A stretch of DNA of 10,755 nt, taken from Bacteroidota bacterium. GTDB taxonomy: Bacteria > Bacteroidota > Ignavibacteria > Ignavibacteriales > Ignavibacteriaceae. The position numbers and the translations under genes were made by a program. The DNA lies in contig JAEXTR010000303.1 in the NCBI GenBank assembly GCA_023406915.1, positions 1-10,755 of the forward strand, in the 5' to 3' direction. Each line of letters starts with the position of its first letter. The stretch's first letter is position 1. The notes beneath the pieces are model-generated. The model made no database searches, was not told the origin of the DNA, and worked only from the letters and a program-made list of their open reading frames with translations. Below, piece after piece: positions 1 through 7,472 of the stretch.

Positions 1-2192
1 ATTACGAAGAATGCCGGAATATAATTATGCAGGATGGTTTTGTGCTGGCAGATGTTATTGAACTTGAAAAAGATATGGGGCTTGGGAACGGTGGTCTGGG
101 AAGACTTGCTGCATGTTTCCTTGACTCCATGGCAACATTGCAACTCCCTGCATTTGGTTACGGTATCCGGTATGAGTTTGGAATATTTCAGCAGGATGTA
201 GTGAATGGCTGGCAAATGGAGAAGCCAGATCACTGGCTAAGCCTTGGTAATCCTTGGGAGATATTCAGAAGAGAATTAAATTACCGCGTGAAGTTTGGCG
301 GCAGAGTTGAGTCATATTTTGATGCAAAGAACAAACTTAACTTCAGGTGGGTTGATACCGAAGACGTTATTGCAGTTGGTTATGATATTCCCGTACCAGG
401 GTACAAAACCGATACAGTAAATAATCTCAGACTTTGGGCAGCCCGTGCTACCGATGAATTTAGTTTCAAGGACTTTAACGCCGGTAACTATGTTGGTGCC
501 GTTGAAAGTAAGAATCTTTCTGAGAACATTTCAAAAGTGCTTTATCCAAATGATACATATACTCAGGGTAAATATCTCAGACTCAGGCAACAGTATTTCT
601 TCGTCTCAGCATCATTACAGGATATCATCAGGAAGTTTAAAATCAATCACGATGATTTTCGTGACTTCCCTGAGAAAACTGCAATTCAACTGAATGACAC
701 ACACCCATCAATCGCAATCCCAGAGCTGATGCGTATACTCCTGGATGAAGAAGGATTGAGTTGGGAGACCGCATGGGAAATCACCTGGCGTACCTTTGCA
801 TATACAAATCATACTGTTGTACCAGAGGCTCTCGAAGAGTGGTCAGTAAATATCATCACTGAGTTGCTGCCAAGACATATGCAGATTATTTACGAAATCA
901 ATCATCGCTTTCTCGAGGAGGTTCGGTTACGGTACACTGGAGATGATGCTATACTGAACAGGCTCTCGATTATCCGTGAAGGAAGCGATAAAAAAGTAAA
1001 GATGGCGAATCTTTCTATTGTTGGCAGCCATGCAATTAATGGCGTTGCTGCATTGCATACAGAGATTCTGAAGAATATTGTCTTCCGGGATTTTTATCAG
1101 TTATGGCCTGAAAAGTTTGTCAATGTTACGAATGGAATTACTCCAAGAAGATGGCTGAAAGCAGCGAATCCGATGCTGTCAAAGCTAATCTCAGAGACTA
1201 TCGGGGATGCATGGGTCAAAGACCTTGATGAGTTGAAAAAACTGGAAGCTTACATTGATGATCCTGCATTTATTGAAAACTGGCGCGAGGTAAAATGGGG
1301 TTGCAAAAAAATTCTTGCTGATAAGATTGAGGCAGAATATGGCATCACAGTATCACCAGATGCGATGTTTGATGTTCAGATTAAACGCTTCCACGAGTAC
1401 AAAAGACAGCTTCTGAACATTCTTCAGGTTATCTCACAATACTTGTGGATCAGGAAAAATCCGACACTGCCGTATGTTCCGAGAGTAGTGATATTTGGTG
1501 GCAAGGCGGCACCAGCATATCAGGCTGCAAAGCTTGTGGTTAAGCTGATTCATAATGTGGCTGAAGCTGTGAATAATGATCCAATTATCGGCGATAAATT
1601 GAAAGTTGTGTTTATCAAGAACTATTCAGTAACGCTTGCTGAGCAAATTATTCCTGCCTCAGACCTCTCTGAGCAGATATCAACTGCTGGTTTCGAAGCA
1701 TCGGGAACAGGAAATATGAAATTTGCACTCAACGGTGCCATTACGATCGGAACCATGGATGGTGCAAATGTGGAAATCCGCGAGGAAGTGGGTGACGAGA
1801 ATATCTTCATCTTTGGTTTACTGGCTGATGAGGTACTGAAGCTGAAATCAGAAGGATATAACCCGAAATCGTACTATGAATCGAACCCCCGGATTAAGGA
1901 AGTGATCGATATCCTGCAAACCGATTATTTCTGCAGGCATGAAAGTGGAATTTTTAAGCCCATTATTGACTCCCTGATGGAAGTTGATTATTACTGCCTG
2001 TTTGCTGATTTCGACTCATATCTTGACGCTCAGCAGAAGGTAAGCGATTTGTATGCCGATCCTGTAGCCTGGACAAAGAAGAGTATTCTGAATGTTGCAC
2101 GGATAGGAAAATTCTCCAGCGATCGTTCCATCATGGATTATGCTCAAAAGATATGGGGTATCCAGCCGATGAATATTAAACTGAAAGACTGA
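1..2192 (+). CDS. glgP: Glycogen/alpha-glucan phosphorylase, N-terminus outside window
   Basis: Cytoplasmic PLP enzyme that releases glucose-1-phosphate from glycogen or maltodextrin ends with inorganic phosphate. The frame is open from the left edge (first complete codon at 3), so the Met codon at 27 is internal; 729 residues plus stop are visible. Family landmarks run in order: LGNGGLGRLAACFLDSMATL soon after the left edge, YGIRYEFGIF, QLNDTHPSIAIPELMR, FAYTNHTVVPEALEEW, NVTNGITPRRWL, QIKRFHEYKRQLLNIL, and the cofactor site EASGTGNMKFALNG, whose Lys codon at 1719 should carry PLP. Bacterial enzymes are about 800-830 aa, so roughly 100 N-terminal residues are missing. The body shows no frameshift. 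MalP-type substrate preference cannot be excluded. It ends 52 bp before metF, a gap with no clear terminator, so read-through is possible. Confidence 0.96.
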   Translation, partial: YEECRNIIMQDGFVLADVIELEKDMGLGNGGLGRLAACFLDSMATLQLPAFGYGIRYEFGIFQQDVVNGWQMEKPDHWLSLGNPWEIFRRELNYRVKFGGRVESYFDAKNKLNFRWVDTEDVIAVGYDIPVPGYKTDTVNNLRLWAARATDEFSFKDFNAGNYVGAVESKNLSENISKVLYPNDTYTQGKYLRLRQQYFFVSASLQDIIRKFKINHDDFRDFPEKTAIQLNDTHPSIAIPELMRILLDEEGLSWETAWEITWRTFAYTNHTVVPEALEEWSVNIITELLPRHMQIIYEINHRFLEEVRLRYTGDDAILNRLSIIREGSDKKVKMANLSIVGSHAINGVAALHTEILKNIVFRDFYQLWPEKFVNVTNGITPRRWLKAANPMLSKLISETIGDAWVKDLDELKKLEAYIDDPAFIENWREVKWGCKKILADKIEAEYGITVSPDAMFDVQIKRFHEYKRQLLNILQVISQYLWIRKNPTLPYVPRVVIFGGKAAPAYQAAKLVVKLIHNVAEAVNNDPIIGDKLKVVFIKNYSVTLAEQIIPASDLSEQISTAGFEASGTGNMKFALNGAITIGTMDGANVEIREEVGDENIFIFGLLADEVLKLKSEGYNPKSYYESNPRIKEVIDILQTDYFCRHESGIFKPIIDSLMEVDYYCLFADFDSYLDAQQKVSDLYADPVAWTKKSILNVARIGKFSSDRSIMDYAQKIWGIQPMNIKLKD

Positions 2193-2244
2193 CCCAGGCA
2201 GATTACTCATACTGGACCACGTGAAATTGTACTGAAAGGTTACT

Positions 2245-3198
2245 ATGAAAGTTGTTGATATTATTGCAAAGTCTGACAGGACATTGATCAGTTTTGAGAT
2301 TATACCACCTCAGCGCGGTGGGGACATCAAAGGACTGCTGCATACTATTGAAACGGTTGCCGGTTATAACCCACCGTTCATTGATATTACCAGTCATTCT
2401 GCAGAAGTATTCTATAATGAAACTCCAAAAGGGATTCAGAAAAAGATTTTGCGTAAAAGACCTGGTACCCTTGGTATTTGCGCACTGATTCAGAATAAAT
2501 ATAATATTGAGGCAGTGCCTCATGTGTTGGCAAGGAATTTTACCCGCGAGGAGACTGAGGACTTTCTGATTGAACTCAACTATCTTGGCATTGAGAACGT
2601 GCTTGCTATCCAGGGCGATAATAAGGGTTACAATAAGCCAATCCCCCAGGGGCGTACCACGAACATCTATGCAAGCGATCTGGTAAGCCAAATAATGGAT
2701 ATGAACCACGGGACCTATCTTGAAGAAGATTTGCTGGATGCAAAACCAACCGGTTTTTGTGTAGGAGTCAGTGGTTATCCTGAAAAGCATTTTGAGGCTC
2801 CTAGTATCAGGACTGATATGCAGTACACAAAAGCAAAGATTGATGCCGGTGCTGAGTATATAGTAACCCAGATGTTTTTTGATAATAAAGTATATTTTGA
2901 GTATGCTGAGAACCTCAGGGCACTGGGGATTACGGCACCAATTATTCCTGGTCTGAAGATTCTGTCGCATCCGCATCATCTTACAAATCTGCCCAAGAAT
3001 TTCTTTATCTCCCTGCCTGATGATCTGGTGCAGGAAGTACGGGAAGCAAAGAATAACGAGCATGTGCTGGAGATTGGAATTGAGCATACCCTGAAACAGG
3101 TTGAGGGGCTTCTGAATGCCAATGTCCCCTGTATCCACTTTTACATTATGCAAAGTTCCAAAGCTATCAGGATGCTGATGGAAAGATTAAAACTGTGA
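2245..3198 (+). CDS. metF: Methylenetetrahydrofolate reductase MetF
   Basis: Flavoenzyme reducing 5,10-methylene-THF to 5-methyl-THF, the methyl donor for methionine synthesis. The 317-aa product is a TIM-barrel protein. SFEIIPP (residues 16-22) carries the counterpart of E. coli Glu28, IDITSH (47-51) follows, AIQGDN (121-126) holds the Asp matching E. coli Asp120, and GYPEKH, IVTQMFFD (206-213), PGLKIL and HFYIMQ (298-303) line the flavin and folate sites. It is some 20 residues longer than the E. coli enzyme, with extra sequence at about 131-168, as I recall for Bacteroidota-type MetF. The ATG at 2245 has GAAAGG just upstream. The next gene starts 7 bp after the stop, so it probably heads or belongs to the following operon. 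The neighbours do not suggest a specialised methionine locus. Confidence 0.96.
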   Translation: MKVVDIIAKSDRTLISFEIIPPQRGGDIKGLLHTIETVAGYNPPFIDITSHSAEVFYNETPKGIQKKILRKRPGTLGICALIQNKYNIEAVPHVLARNFTREETEDFLIELNYLGIENVLAIQGDNKGYNKPIPQGRTTNIYASDLVSQIMDMNHGTYLEEDLLDAKPTGFCVGVSGYPEKHFEAPSIRTDMQYTKAKIDAGAEYIVTQMFFDNKVYFEYAENLRALGITAPIIPGLKILSHPHHLTNLPKNFFISLPDDLVQEVREAKNNEHVLEIGIEHTLKQVEGLLNANVPCIHFYIMQSSKAIRMLMERLKL

Positions 3199-3205
3199 GG
3201 CTGCT

Positions 3206-4201
3206 ATGCTGCTGATGAAACGGAAAGGGATTACCCGCTTGAAATGGGGAGTTGCTGGACTCGGGTCCTTTGCCGAGCATTCTGTTATTCCCGCATTCCG
3301 GATGGTTCAGAAAGCGGATGTTGCTGCCGTCTATAGTGGTAGTCCTGCCCGGGCAAAGGCAATTGCCGATAGGTTTTCCATCCCTGCCTCGTTTACTTCG
3401 TTCGAAGAGTTTCTTGCATCCGGAATCCAGGCAGTCTATATTGGCAGTGCTAATGATGACCATCACTGGCAGGTTATTCAGGCTGCCCGTGCAGGCAAAC
3501 ATATTCTTTGCGATAAGCCTCTTGCGCTTACCTCTGCACAGGCGATGGAAATGAGGGATGTATGTGTTGCTTCTGGTGTTCAGTGTGCAGTGAACTTTGT
3601 GTACCGTTACCATCCTCTTGTGATAAAGGCAAAAGAGCTGATAGAACAGGGAATGATCGGTAAAATCATTTCTGTCAGAGCTGATTTCCAGGTAAATGTA
3701 ACACCCAGTGATAACTATCGCTACAAAAAAGAATCTGGCGGAGGAGCACTCCGTGATCTTGGTCCTCATATGCTTGATGTTTGCAGATTTCTTGGTGGGG
3801 AAATTTCCAGTATCCAGGGGCACACAGCAAAGATGGTGTATCAAACGGAAGTAGATGACTATGCAGCTGGCAGTATGAAGTTTACAAATGGTGGCACGGG
3901 ATATTTCTCCGTTGCATTTTGCGTTCCCAGGGGGTTCAACAGAATTGAAATTGTCGGCAGTAAAGGTTCTATTTCAGTGGAGAATTTAGTCGCGCGCAGG
4001 TTGATGGCTGGTAAGTTGACAATTTTGCTTGAAGGTGAATACAAAAAAGTATTCAACAAGCGGGCAAATAAATTGCTTCGACTGTTGAAATCTGTTAACC
4101 GCTCTTTCCTGAAAAATGAGGTGCCAACAGTTACAATAGACGATGGTGTTATAAATATGAAATTGATTGAGATGGTTGAGGGTTATGAACCTGAGAGCTG
4201 A
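3206..4201 (+). CDS. Gfo/Idh/MocA-family NAD(P)-dependent oxidoreductase
   Basis: Predicted cytoplasmic dehydrogenase of sugars, inositols or related polyols; the substrate cannot be read from sequence. The 331-aa product has an N-terminal Rossmann fold (WGVAGLGSFAEHSVIPAF, residues 14-31), the family cofactor motif as CDKP (102-105, Asp replacing the usual Glu of EKP), and the C-terminal signature GGGALRDLGPHMLDV (178-192) with the likely catalytic His188. The ending IDDGVINMKLIE matches the family's usual last helix, so it is full length. GAGG lies 5 bp before the ATG at 3206; an in-frame ATG four codons in is a less likely start. It overlaps the class II aldolase gene by 17 bp, which suggests the two act on the same sugar or sugar phosphate. 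That link is inference from context. Confidence 0.9.
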   Translation: MLLMKRKGITRLKWGVAGLGSFAEHSVIPAFRMVQKADVAAVYSGSPARAKAIADRFSIPASFTSFEEFLASGIQAVYIGSANDDHHWQVIQAARAGKHILCDKPLALTSAQAMEMRDVCVASGVQCAVNFVYRYHPLVIKAKELIEQGMIGKIISVRADFQVNVTPSDNYRYKKESGGGALRDLGPHMLDVCRFLGGEISSIQGHTAKMVYQTEVDDYAAGSMKFTNGGTGYFSVAFCVPRGFNRIEIVGSKGSISVENLVARRLMAGKLTILLEGEYKKVFNKRANKLLRLLKSVNRSFLKNEVPTVTIDDGVINMKLIEMVEGYEPES

Positions 4202-4847
4202 AATTGTTCATGCTGCCCACGCATTATACTCTGGAAAAATGGTGGCGGCATACGATGGCAATATCTCAGCACTCACACCCCACAATACAGTGTTGATCAC
4301 TCCCTCAGGAGTGTGTAAAGGTGAATTGACAGAAGAAGACATCATCGAAATCTCCTTGGAGGGGGAGAGGCTGAAAGGTAGCAGGAAACCTTCCTCAGAA
4401 TCTGCCCTTCATTTGCATATCTATAAGAATCGGCAGGATGTAATGTCAGTGGTGCACGCGCATCCAGTATATGCATCTGCGTTTGCCTGCACAGAGGTAT
4501 CACTTGACAGACCAGTATTCCCGGAAGTGATCCTGTCACTCGGCAGAATTCCACTTTGCCATTACGGTGCCCCTTCCACTGCTGATCTTCCTGCCAGCCT
4601 GCATCCTCATATACAGTATGCTGATGTTTTCCTCCTGCAAAATCATGGTGCAGTGACTGTAGGTGGTACAGTGAAGCAGGCATACTACCGTATGGAGAAA
4701 TTGGAGCACACAGCCCAGGTTATGCTTCACGCCTATCAATTGGGGAATATACGGGAACTCAGCAAAACTGAATTGGAAAAACTGTACGAACTGGCAGAAA
4801 CCAGTTATGGGATTACCATTAAACCGGAAAACAGGTACCACACATGA
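4185..4847 (+). CDS. Class II aldolase/adducin family protein, FucA-like
   Basis: Zinc-dependent aldolase or epimerase related to L-fuculose-1-phosphate aldolase, which splits a sugar phosphate into DHAP and an aldehyde. With the ATG at 4185 the protein is 220 aa, near E. coli FucA (215). Active-site motifs fall almost at FucA numbers: GNIS (25-28), PSG (40-42), SSE with catalytic Glu72, HAHP with zinc ligands His91 and His93, and QNHG with the third ligand His154. Related RhaD, AraD and MtnB share this fold, so the substrate is open. The start lies inside the oxidoreductase gene (17-bp overlap) and the stop overlaps the ddl start by ATGA, so translation is probably coupled on both sides. An upstream in-frame TTG at 4167 is a weaker start. 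No N- or C-terminal extension like a microcompartment targeting peptide is evident. Confidence 0.9.
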   Translation: MNLRAEIVHAAHALYSGKMVAAYDGNISALTPHNTVLITPSGVCKGELTEEDIIEISLEGERLKGSRKPSSESALHLHIYKNRQDVMSVVHAHPVYASAFACTEVSLDRPVFPEVILSLGRIPLCHYGAPSTADLPASLHPHIQYADVFLLQNHGAVTVGGTVKQAYYRMEKLEHTAQVMLHAYQLGNIRELSKTELEKLYELAETSYGITIKPENRYHT

Positions 4848-5848
4848 GCAAACAGAATTTAAAAATTGTGCTGCTCGCCGGAGGCGCTTCCTCCGAAAGG
4901 CAGGTCTCTAAGCAGAGTTCAAAAGGAATCTATGATGCCCTTACTGAACTTGGTTATGATACGTCTGTGGTTGACCCTGCACTTGGACTTCATCAGCCAA
5001 AGGATGTAACTTCCTTGTTTGAGCCAGATGACGGATTCGGACTGGACGGAAGAAATTATCCTGAGATTCTTCAGCTGCCACAAGTACAGCAGGCTGATGT
5101 GGCGTTTCTTGGATTGCACGGGAAATATGGTGAAGACGGAAAGATGCAGGCACTCCTTGAACTTGCGGGCATCAGATATACAGGCTCTGGTGTCATGAGC
5201 TGCTCAGTGGCAATGAATAAAGACAAGGCGAAGAGTCTTTTCAAAGATCATGGAATTGTGGTTCCCGAAGGATTCATGATCCAAAAGGGTGCTTTTACTT
5301 ATAATGAGGTCGTACAAAGAATTGAAGATGAGCTTGGGTATCCTGTCATTATCAAGCCGAATGATGAGGGAAGCACTATTGGTCTCTCAATCGCGCACTC
5401 TCTGGATGAACTTCCGGCTGCACTTGAAGAATCGTTTAAGTATTCCCGTGATACCCTTGTAGAGCGCTTTATTCCCGGCAGGGAGATGACAATAGGGGTT
5501 CTTGATGGAAAGGCTCTGCCAGCTATAGAAATTATCCCGAAGCATGAACTGTATGATTATGAGTGTAAATATACTCCAGGCATGAGTGCGTATGTCGTCC
5601 CAGCGCAGATACCTGAGTTCCTATCAAAGAGTCTTGCAAGACAAGCTCTCATAGCCTATAATGCCCTCGAGTGCCGGGGATATGCCAGGGTTGATTTCAG
5701 AGTTAGCGCAGATAACCGTCACTATTGCCTTGAACTGAATCCGTTACCCGGAATGACCGGCACCAGCCTCATCCCTAAAGCAGCATCAGCAATCGGACTG
5801 TCATATAAAGAAGTGGTTGAAAGCATTGTTAGGGCAGCCCTCAGATGA
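4844..5848 (+). CDS. ddl: D-alanine--D-alanine ligase
   Basis: ATP-grasp ligase making the D-Ala-D-Ala dipeptide of peptidoglycan precursors in the cytoplasm. The 334-aa product shows the N-terminal ASSERQVS with Glu18 (E. coli DdlB Glu15), FLGLHGKYGEDG (88-99), the ATP-binding IIKPNDEGSTIG (169-180) with Lys171 and Ser177, VERFIPGREM, the omega-loop segment YDYECKYTPG (237-246), and the Mg-binding residues Asp284, Glu297 and Asn299 followed by PGMTGTSLIPKAA (Ser308). Tyr243 sits where DdlB has Tyr216; a Phe there is typical of some D-Ala-D-Lac ligases, so a true D-Ala-D-Ala enzyme is expected. Its ATG overlaps the aldolase stop (ATGA) with AGG upstream, and its stop overlaps the next start in the same way. 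Placement next to an FtsB-like gene fits a cell-wall and division role. Confidence 0.96.
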   Translation: MSKQNLKIVLLAGGASSERQVSKQSSKGIYDALTELGYDTSVVDPALGLHQPKDVTSLFEPDDGFGLDGRNYPEILQLPQVQQADVAFLGLHGKYGEDGKMQALLELAGIRYTGSGVMSCSVAMNKDKAKSLFKDHGIVVPEGFMIQKGAFTYNEVVQRIEDELGYPVIIKPNDEGSTIGLSIAHSLDELPAALEESFKYSRDTLVERFIPGREMTIGVLDGKALPAIEIIPKHELYDYECKYTPGMSAYVVPAQIPEFLSKSLARQALIAYNALECRGYARVDFRVSADNRHYCLELNPLPGMTGTSLIPKAASAIGLSYKEVVESIVRAALR

Positions 5849-6138
5849 ACCGTGAAAAGGTGAAAAAACTTGTACTCTTGTTGTTCGTTTTGATTGCCCT
5901 CGGGTTTTCAATATTTATCGTGTTTAACGAACGGGGAATCACAAAGTACCTTTCAGTCAGATCAGAGGTTGATTCCTTACAGCACAAAGTGAAGGTGCTG
6001 AACGAGGAAAAGAACAACTTAAAGGCAGGTATCGATTCATTGGAGAAATCTGTACCAAGAAAGGTGGAGAGAGTTGCACGGGAGCGTTACGGAATGAAAC
6101 GGGAGAATGAAAAAGTATTAAAAGTGATTATTGAATAA
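5845..6138 (+). CDS. ftsB: FtsB/DivIC-like septum formation initiator
   Basis: Small bitopic divisome protein expected to form a coiled-coil complex with FtsL- and FtsQ/DivIB-type partners and help activate septal peptidoglycan synthesis. The 97-aa product has a short basic cytoplasmic start (NREKVKK), one hydrophobic segment (about residues 9-27), a heptad-rich region (about 36-70) and the conserved family tail ERVARERYGMKRENE (75-89). Size and order of parts match the family; FtsB and DivIC are not separable here. Its start overlaps the ddl stop by ATGA, so ligase and divisome protein are probably made together. In many bacteria this family sits beside eno; linkage to ddl is different but functionally sensible. 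Confidence 0.88.
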   Translation: MNREKVKKLVLLLFVLIALGFSIFIVFNERGITKYLSVRSEVDSLQHKVKVLNEEKNNLKAGIDSLEKSVPRKVERVARERYGMKRENEKVLKVIIE

Positions 6139-6147
6139 ATATTAACC

Positions 6148-6164
6148 GGAAAGGTCCTCTTTCC
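6148..6164 (+). promoter_or_regulatory. Hairpin enclosing the rarA ribosome binding site
   Basis: The likely Shine-Dalgarno GGAAAGG (6148-6154) forms the 5' arm of a perfect 6-bp stem with CTTTCC (6159-6164), with a 5-nt loop, directly before the ATG at 6166. If formed, it would hide the ribosome binding site and damp translation of rarA. The pairing is seen; the regulatory role is inference, and the stem is short. Confidence 0.35.
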
Positions 6165-6165
6165 T

Positions 6166-7461
6166 ATGCCCACCTCTTGTACTATCCCTGATATACCACT
6201 CGCAGAGCGGGTTCGTCCATTGACCCCAGGAGACTTCTTTGGTCAGGAGCATCTTATGGCGCCTCATAAGCCACTGCGTCTTATGTATGATAATGACCGT
6301 ATTACATCGTTTATTCTGTGGGGATCACCAGGAACAGGTAAAACTACTATTGCCCGGATGCTGGCACTGAAAACAAATGCTGAATTTCATAAACTGAATG
6401 CAGTGTCTTCTGGTGTAAGGGATATCCGGGAAGTGATTCAACAGGCGGAAGCAGCAAAAGAGCATGGGCAAAACACTGTACTATTCATTGATGAGATCCA
6501 TCGTTTTAATAAGGCGCAGCAGGATGCGCTTCTTGGGGCAGTTGAAGCCGGAACAATTATTCTTATTGGTGCAACCACTGAAAACCCCTCGTTCGAAGTA
6601 ATCCCTGCACTCCGTTCCCGGGTAAGGATTTTTCATCTTGAGGAACTGACAGAAAAGGATGTGATAGCTATAGTAAAGCGCGCACTGTCAATAGATGATT
6701 TTTTGAAAGCGCTTCCTATTACAGAGGTTGATTTCGATTTTCTGGTTTATGTGGCTGGTGGTGATGCGCGATCTGCGTTGAACATTCTTGAAGCTGCAGT
6801 GCTGCATCAGTTGGATCTGGAAGCAATTAAGATAAACAAGGATGCCATCGAAGAGACAGTGCAAAAGAAAAATATTATTTATGATAAGAATGGTGAGGGG
6901 CACTATAATCTGATTTCAGCATTTATTAAGAGCATTCGGGGCAGTGATCCGGATGCAGCACTCTATTGGATGGGACGAATGATAGCCGGTGGAGAGGATC
7001 CGATATTCATTGCCCGGAGAATGGTTATTCTGGCATCAGAGGATATTGGTAACGCATCACCCAATGCACTTGTACTTGCTGTCTCTTGTTTCCAGGCACT
7101 GGAGAGAATTGGTATGCCTGAAGGGTTGCTGGTAATGGCGCAATGTGCAACGTATCTAGCTTCATCACCCAAGAGTAATGCCTCCTATAAAGGGATAAAG
7201 GCTGCAATGAAGACCATTGAAAATGAACCTCAGTACCCGGTTCCCCTGCATCTGAGAAATGCCCCTACAGCACTAATGAGAGGGATGGGATACGGAAAAA
7301 ACTACCAGTACCCACATGATGCTCCGGGAAATTTTAGCTCTCAGCAATACCTCCCTGATGAAATTGCCGGAAAACAGTTTTACTATCCGACTGAAAATGG
7401 TTTGGAAAAAGGGTTCAGGGATCGCTTGAAAATTATCTGGAAGGATAAGAAAAAGTATTAA
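6166..7461 (+). CDS. rarA: Replication-associated recombination protein RarA (MgsA), AAA+ ATPase
   Basis: Clamp-loader-like AAA+ ATPase of the RarA/MgsA/WRNIP1 family that acts at stalled replication forks and single-strand gaps. The 431-aa product shows the ATPase core in order: PLAERVRP near the start, Walker A GSPGTGKT (53-60), Walker B VLFIDE (105-110) followed by IHRFNKAQQD, sensor 1 IGATTEN (134-140), an arginine-finger region ALRSRVRIF (148-156), and sensor 2 GGDARSALNILEAA. The C-terminal tetramerisation part is present (AFIKSIRGSDPDAALYWMGR, then ASEDIGNASP), as is LHLRNAPT near the end. Length is close to E. coli RarA (447 aa). It starts 27 bp after the FtsB-like gene and ends 11 bp from the convergent dprA stop, leaving no room for a private terminator. 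Confidence 0.97.
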   Translation: MPTSCTIPDIPLAERVRPLTPGDFFGQEHLMAPHKPLRLMYDNDRITSFILWGSPGTGKTTIARMLALKTNAEFHKLNAVSSGVRDIREVIQQAEAAKEHGQNTVLFIDEIHRFNKAQQDALLGAVEAGTIILIGATTENPSFEVIPALRSRVRIFHLEELTEKDVIAIVKRALSIDDFLKALPITEVDFDFLVYVAGGDARSALNILEAAVLHQLDLEAIKINKDAIEETVQKKNIIYDKNGEGHYNLISAFIKSIRGSDPDAALYWMGRMIAGGEDPIFIARRMVILASEDIGNASPNALVLAVSCFQALERIGMPEGLLVMAQCATYLASSPKSNASYKGIKAAMKTIENEPQYPVPLHLRNAPTALMRGMGYGKNYQYPHDAPGNFSSQQYLPDEIAGKQFYYPTENGLEKGFRDRLKIIWKDKKKY

Positions 7462-7472
7462 ATATCAGCTGC

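Noticed and set aside
27..29. Met codon as the true start of the glycogen phosphorylase
   Set aside because: The frame is open to the left edge, and the conserved LGNGGLGRLAACF block would lie only about 20 residues from the start, whereas in full enzymes it is over 100 residues in.
2203..3153. A 316-codon open frame on the minus strand
   Set aside because: It lies wholly opposite metF, whose product has unmistakable family motifs; the antisense product has no recognisable domain and there is no supporting ribosome binding site or context.
3167..3844. A 225-codon open frame on the minus strand
   Set aside because: It is antisense to the Gfo/Idh/MocA gene and looks like a by-product of its codon use; the product is Cys/His/Arg-rich noise without a fold signature.
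4167..4187. TTG start for the class II aldolase, six codons upstream of the ATG at 4185
   Set aside because: The ATG gives a length and motif numbering nearly identical to FucA; the TTG adds residues with no family counterpart. The GAGGG 2 nt before the ATG is closer than ideal, so a small doubt remains.
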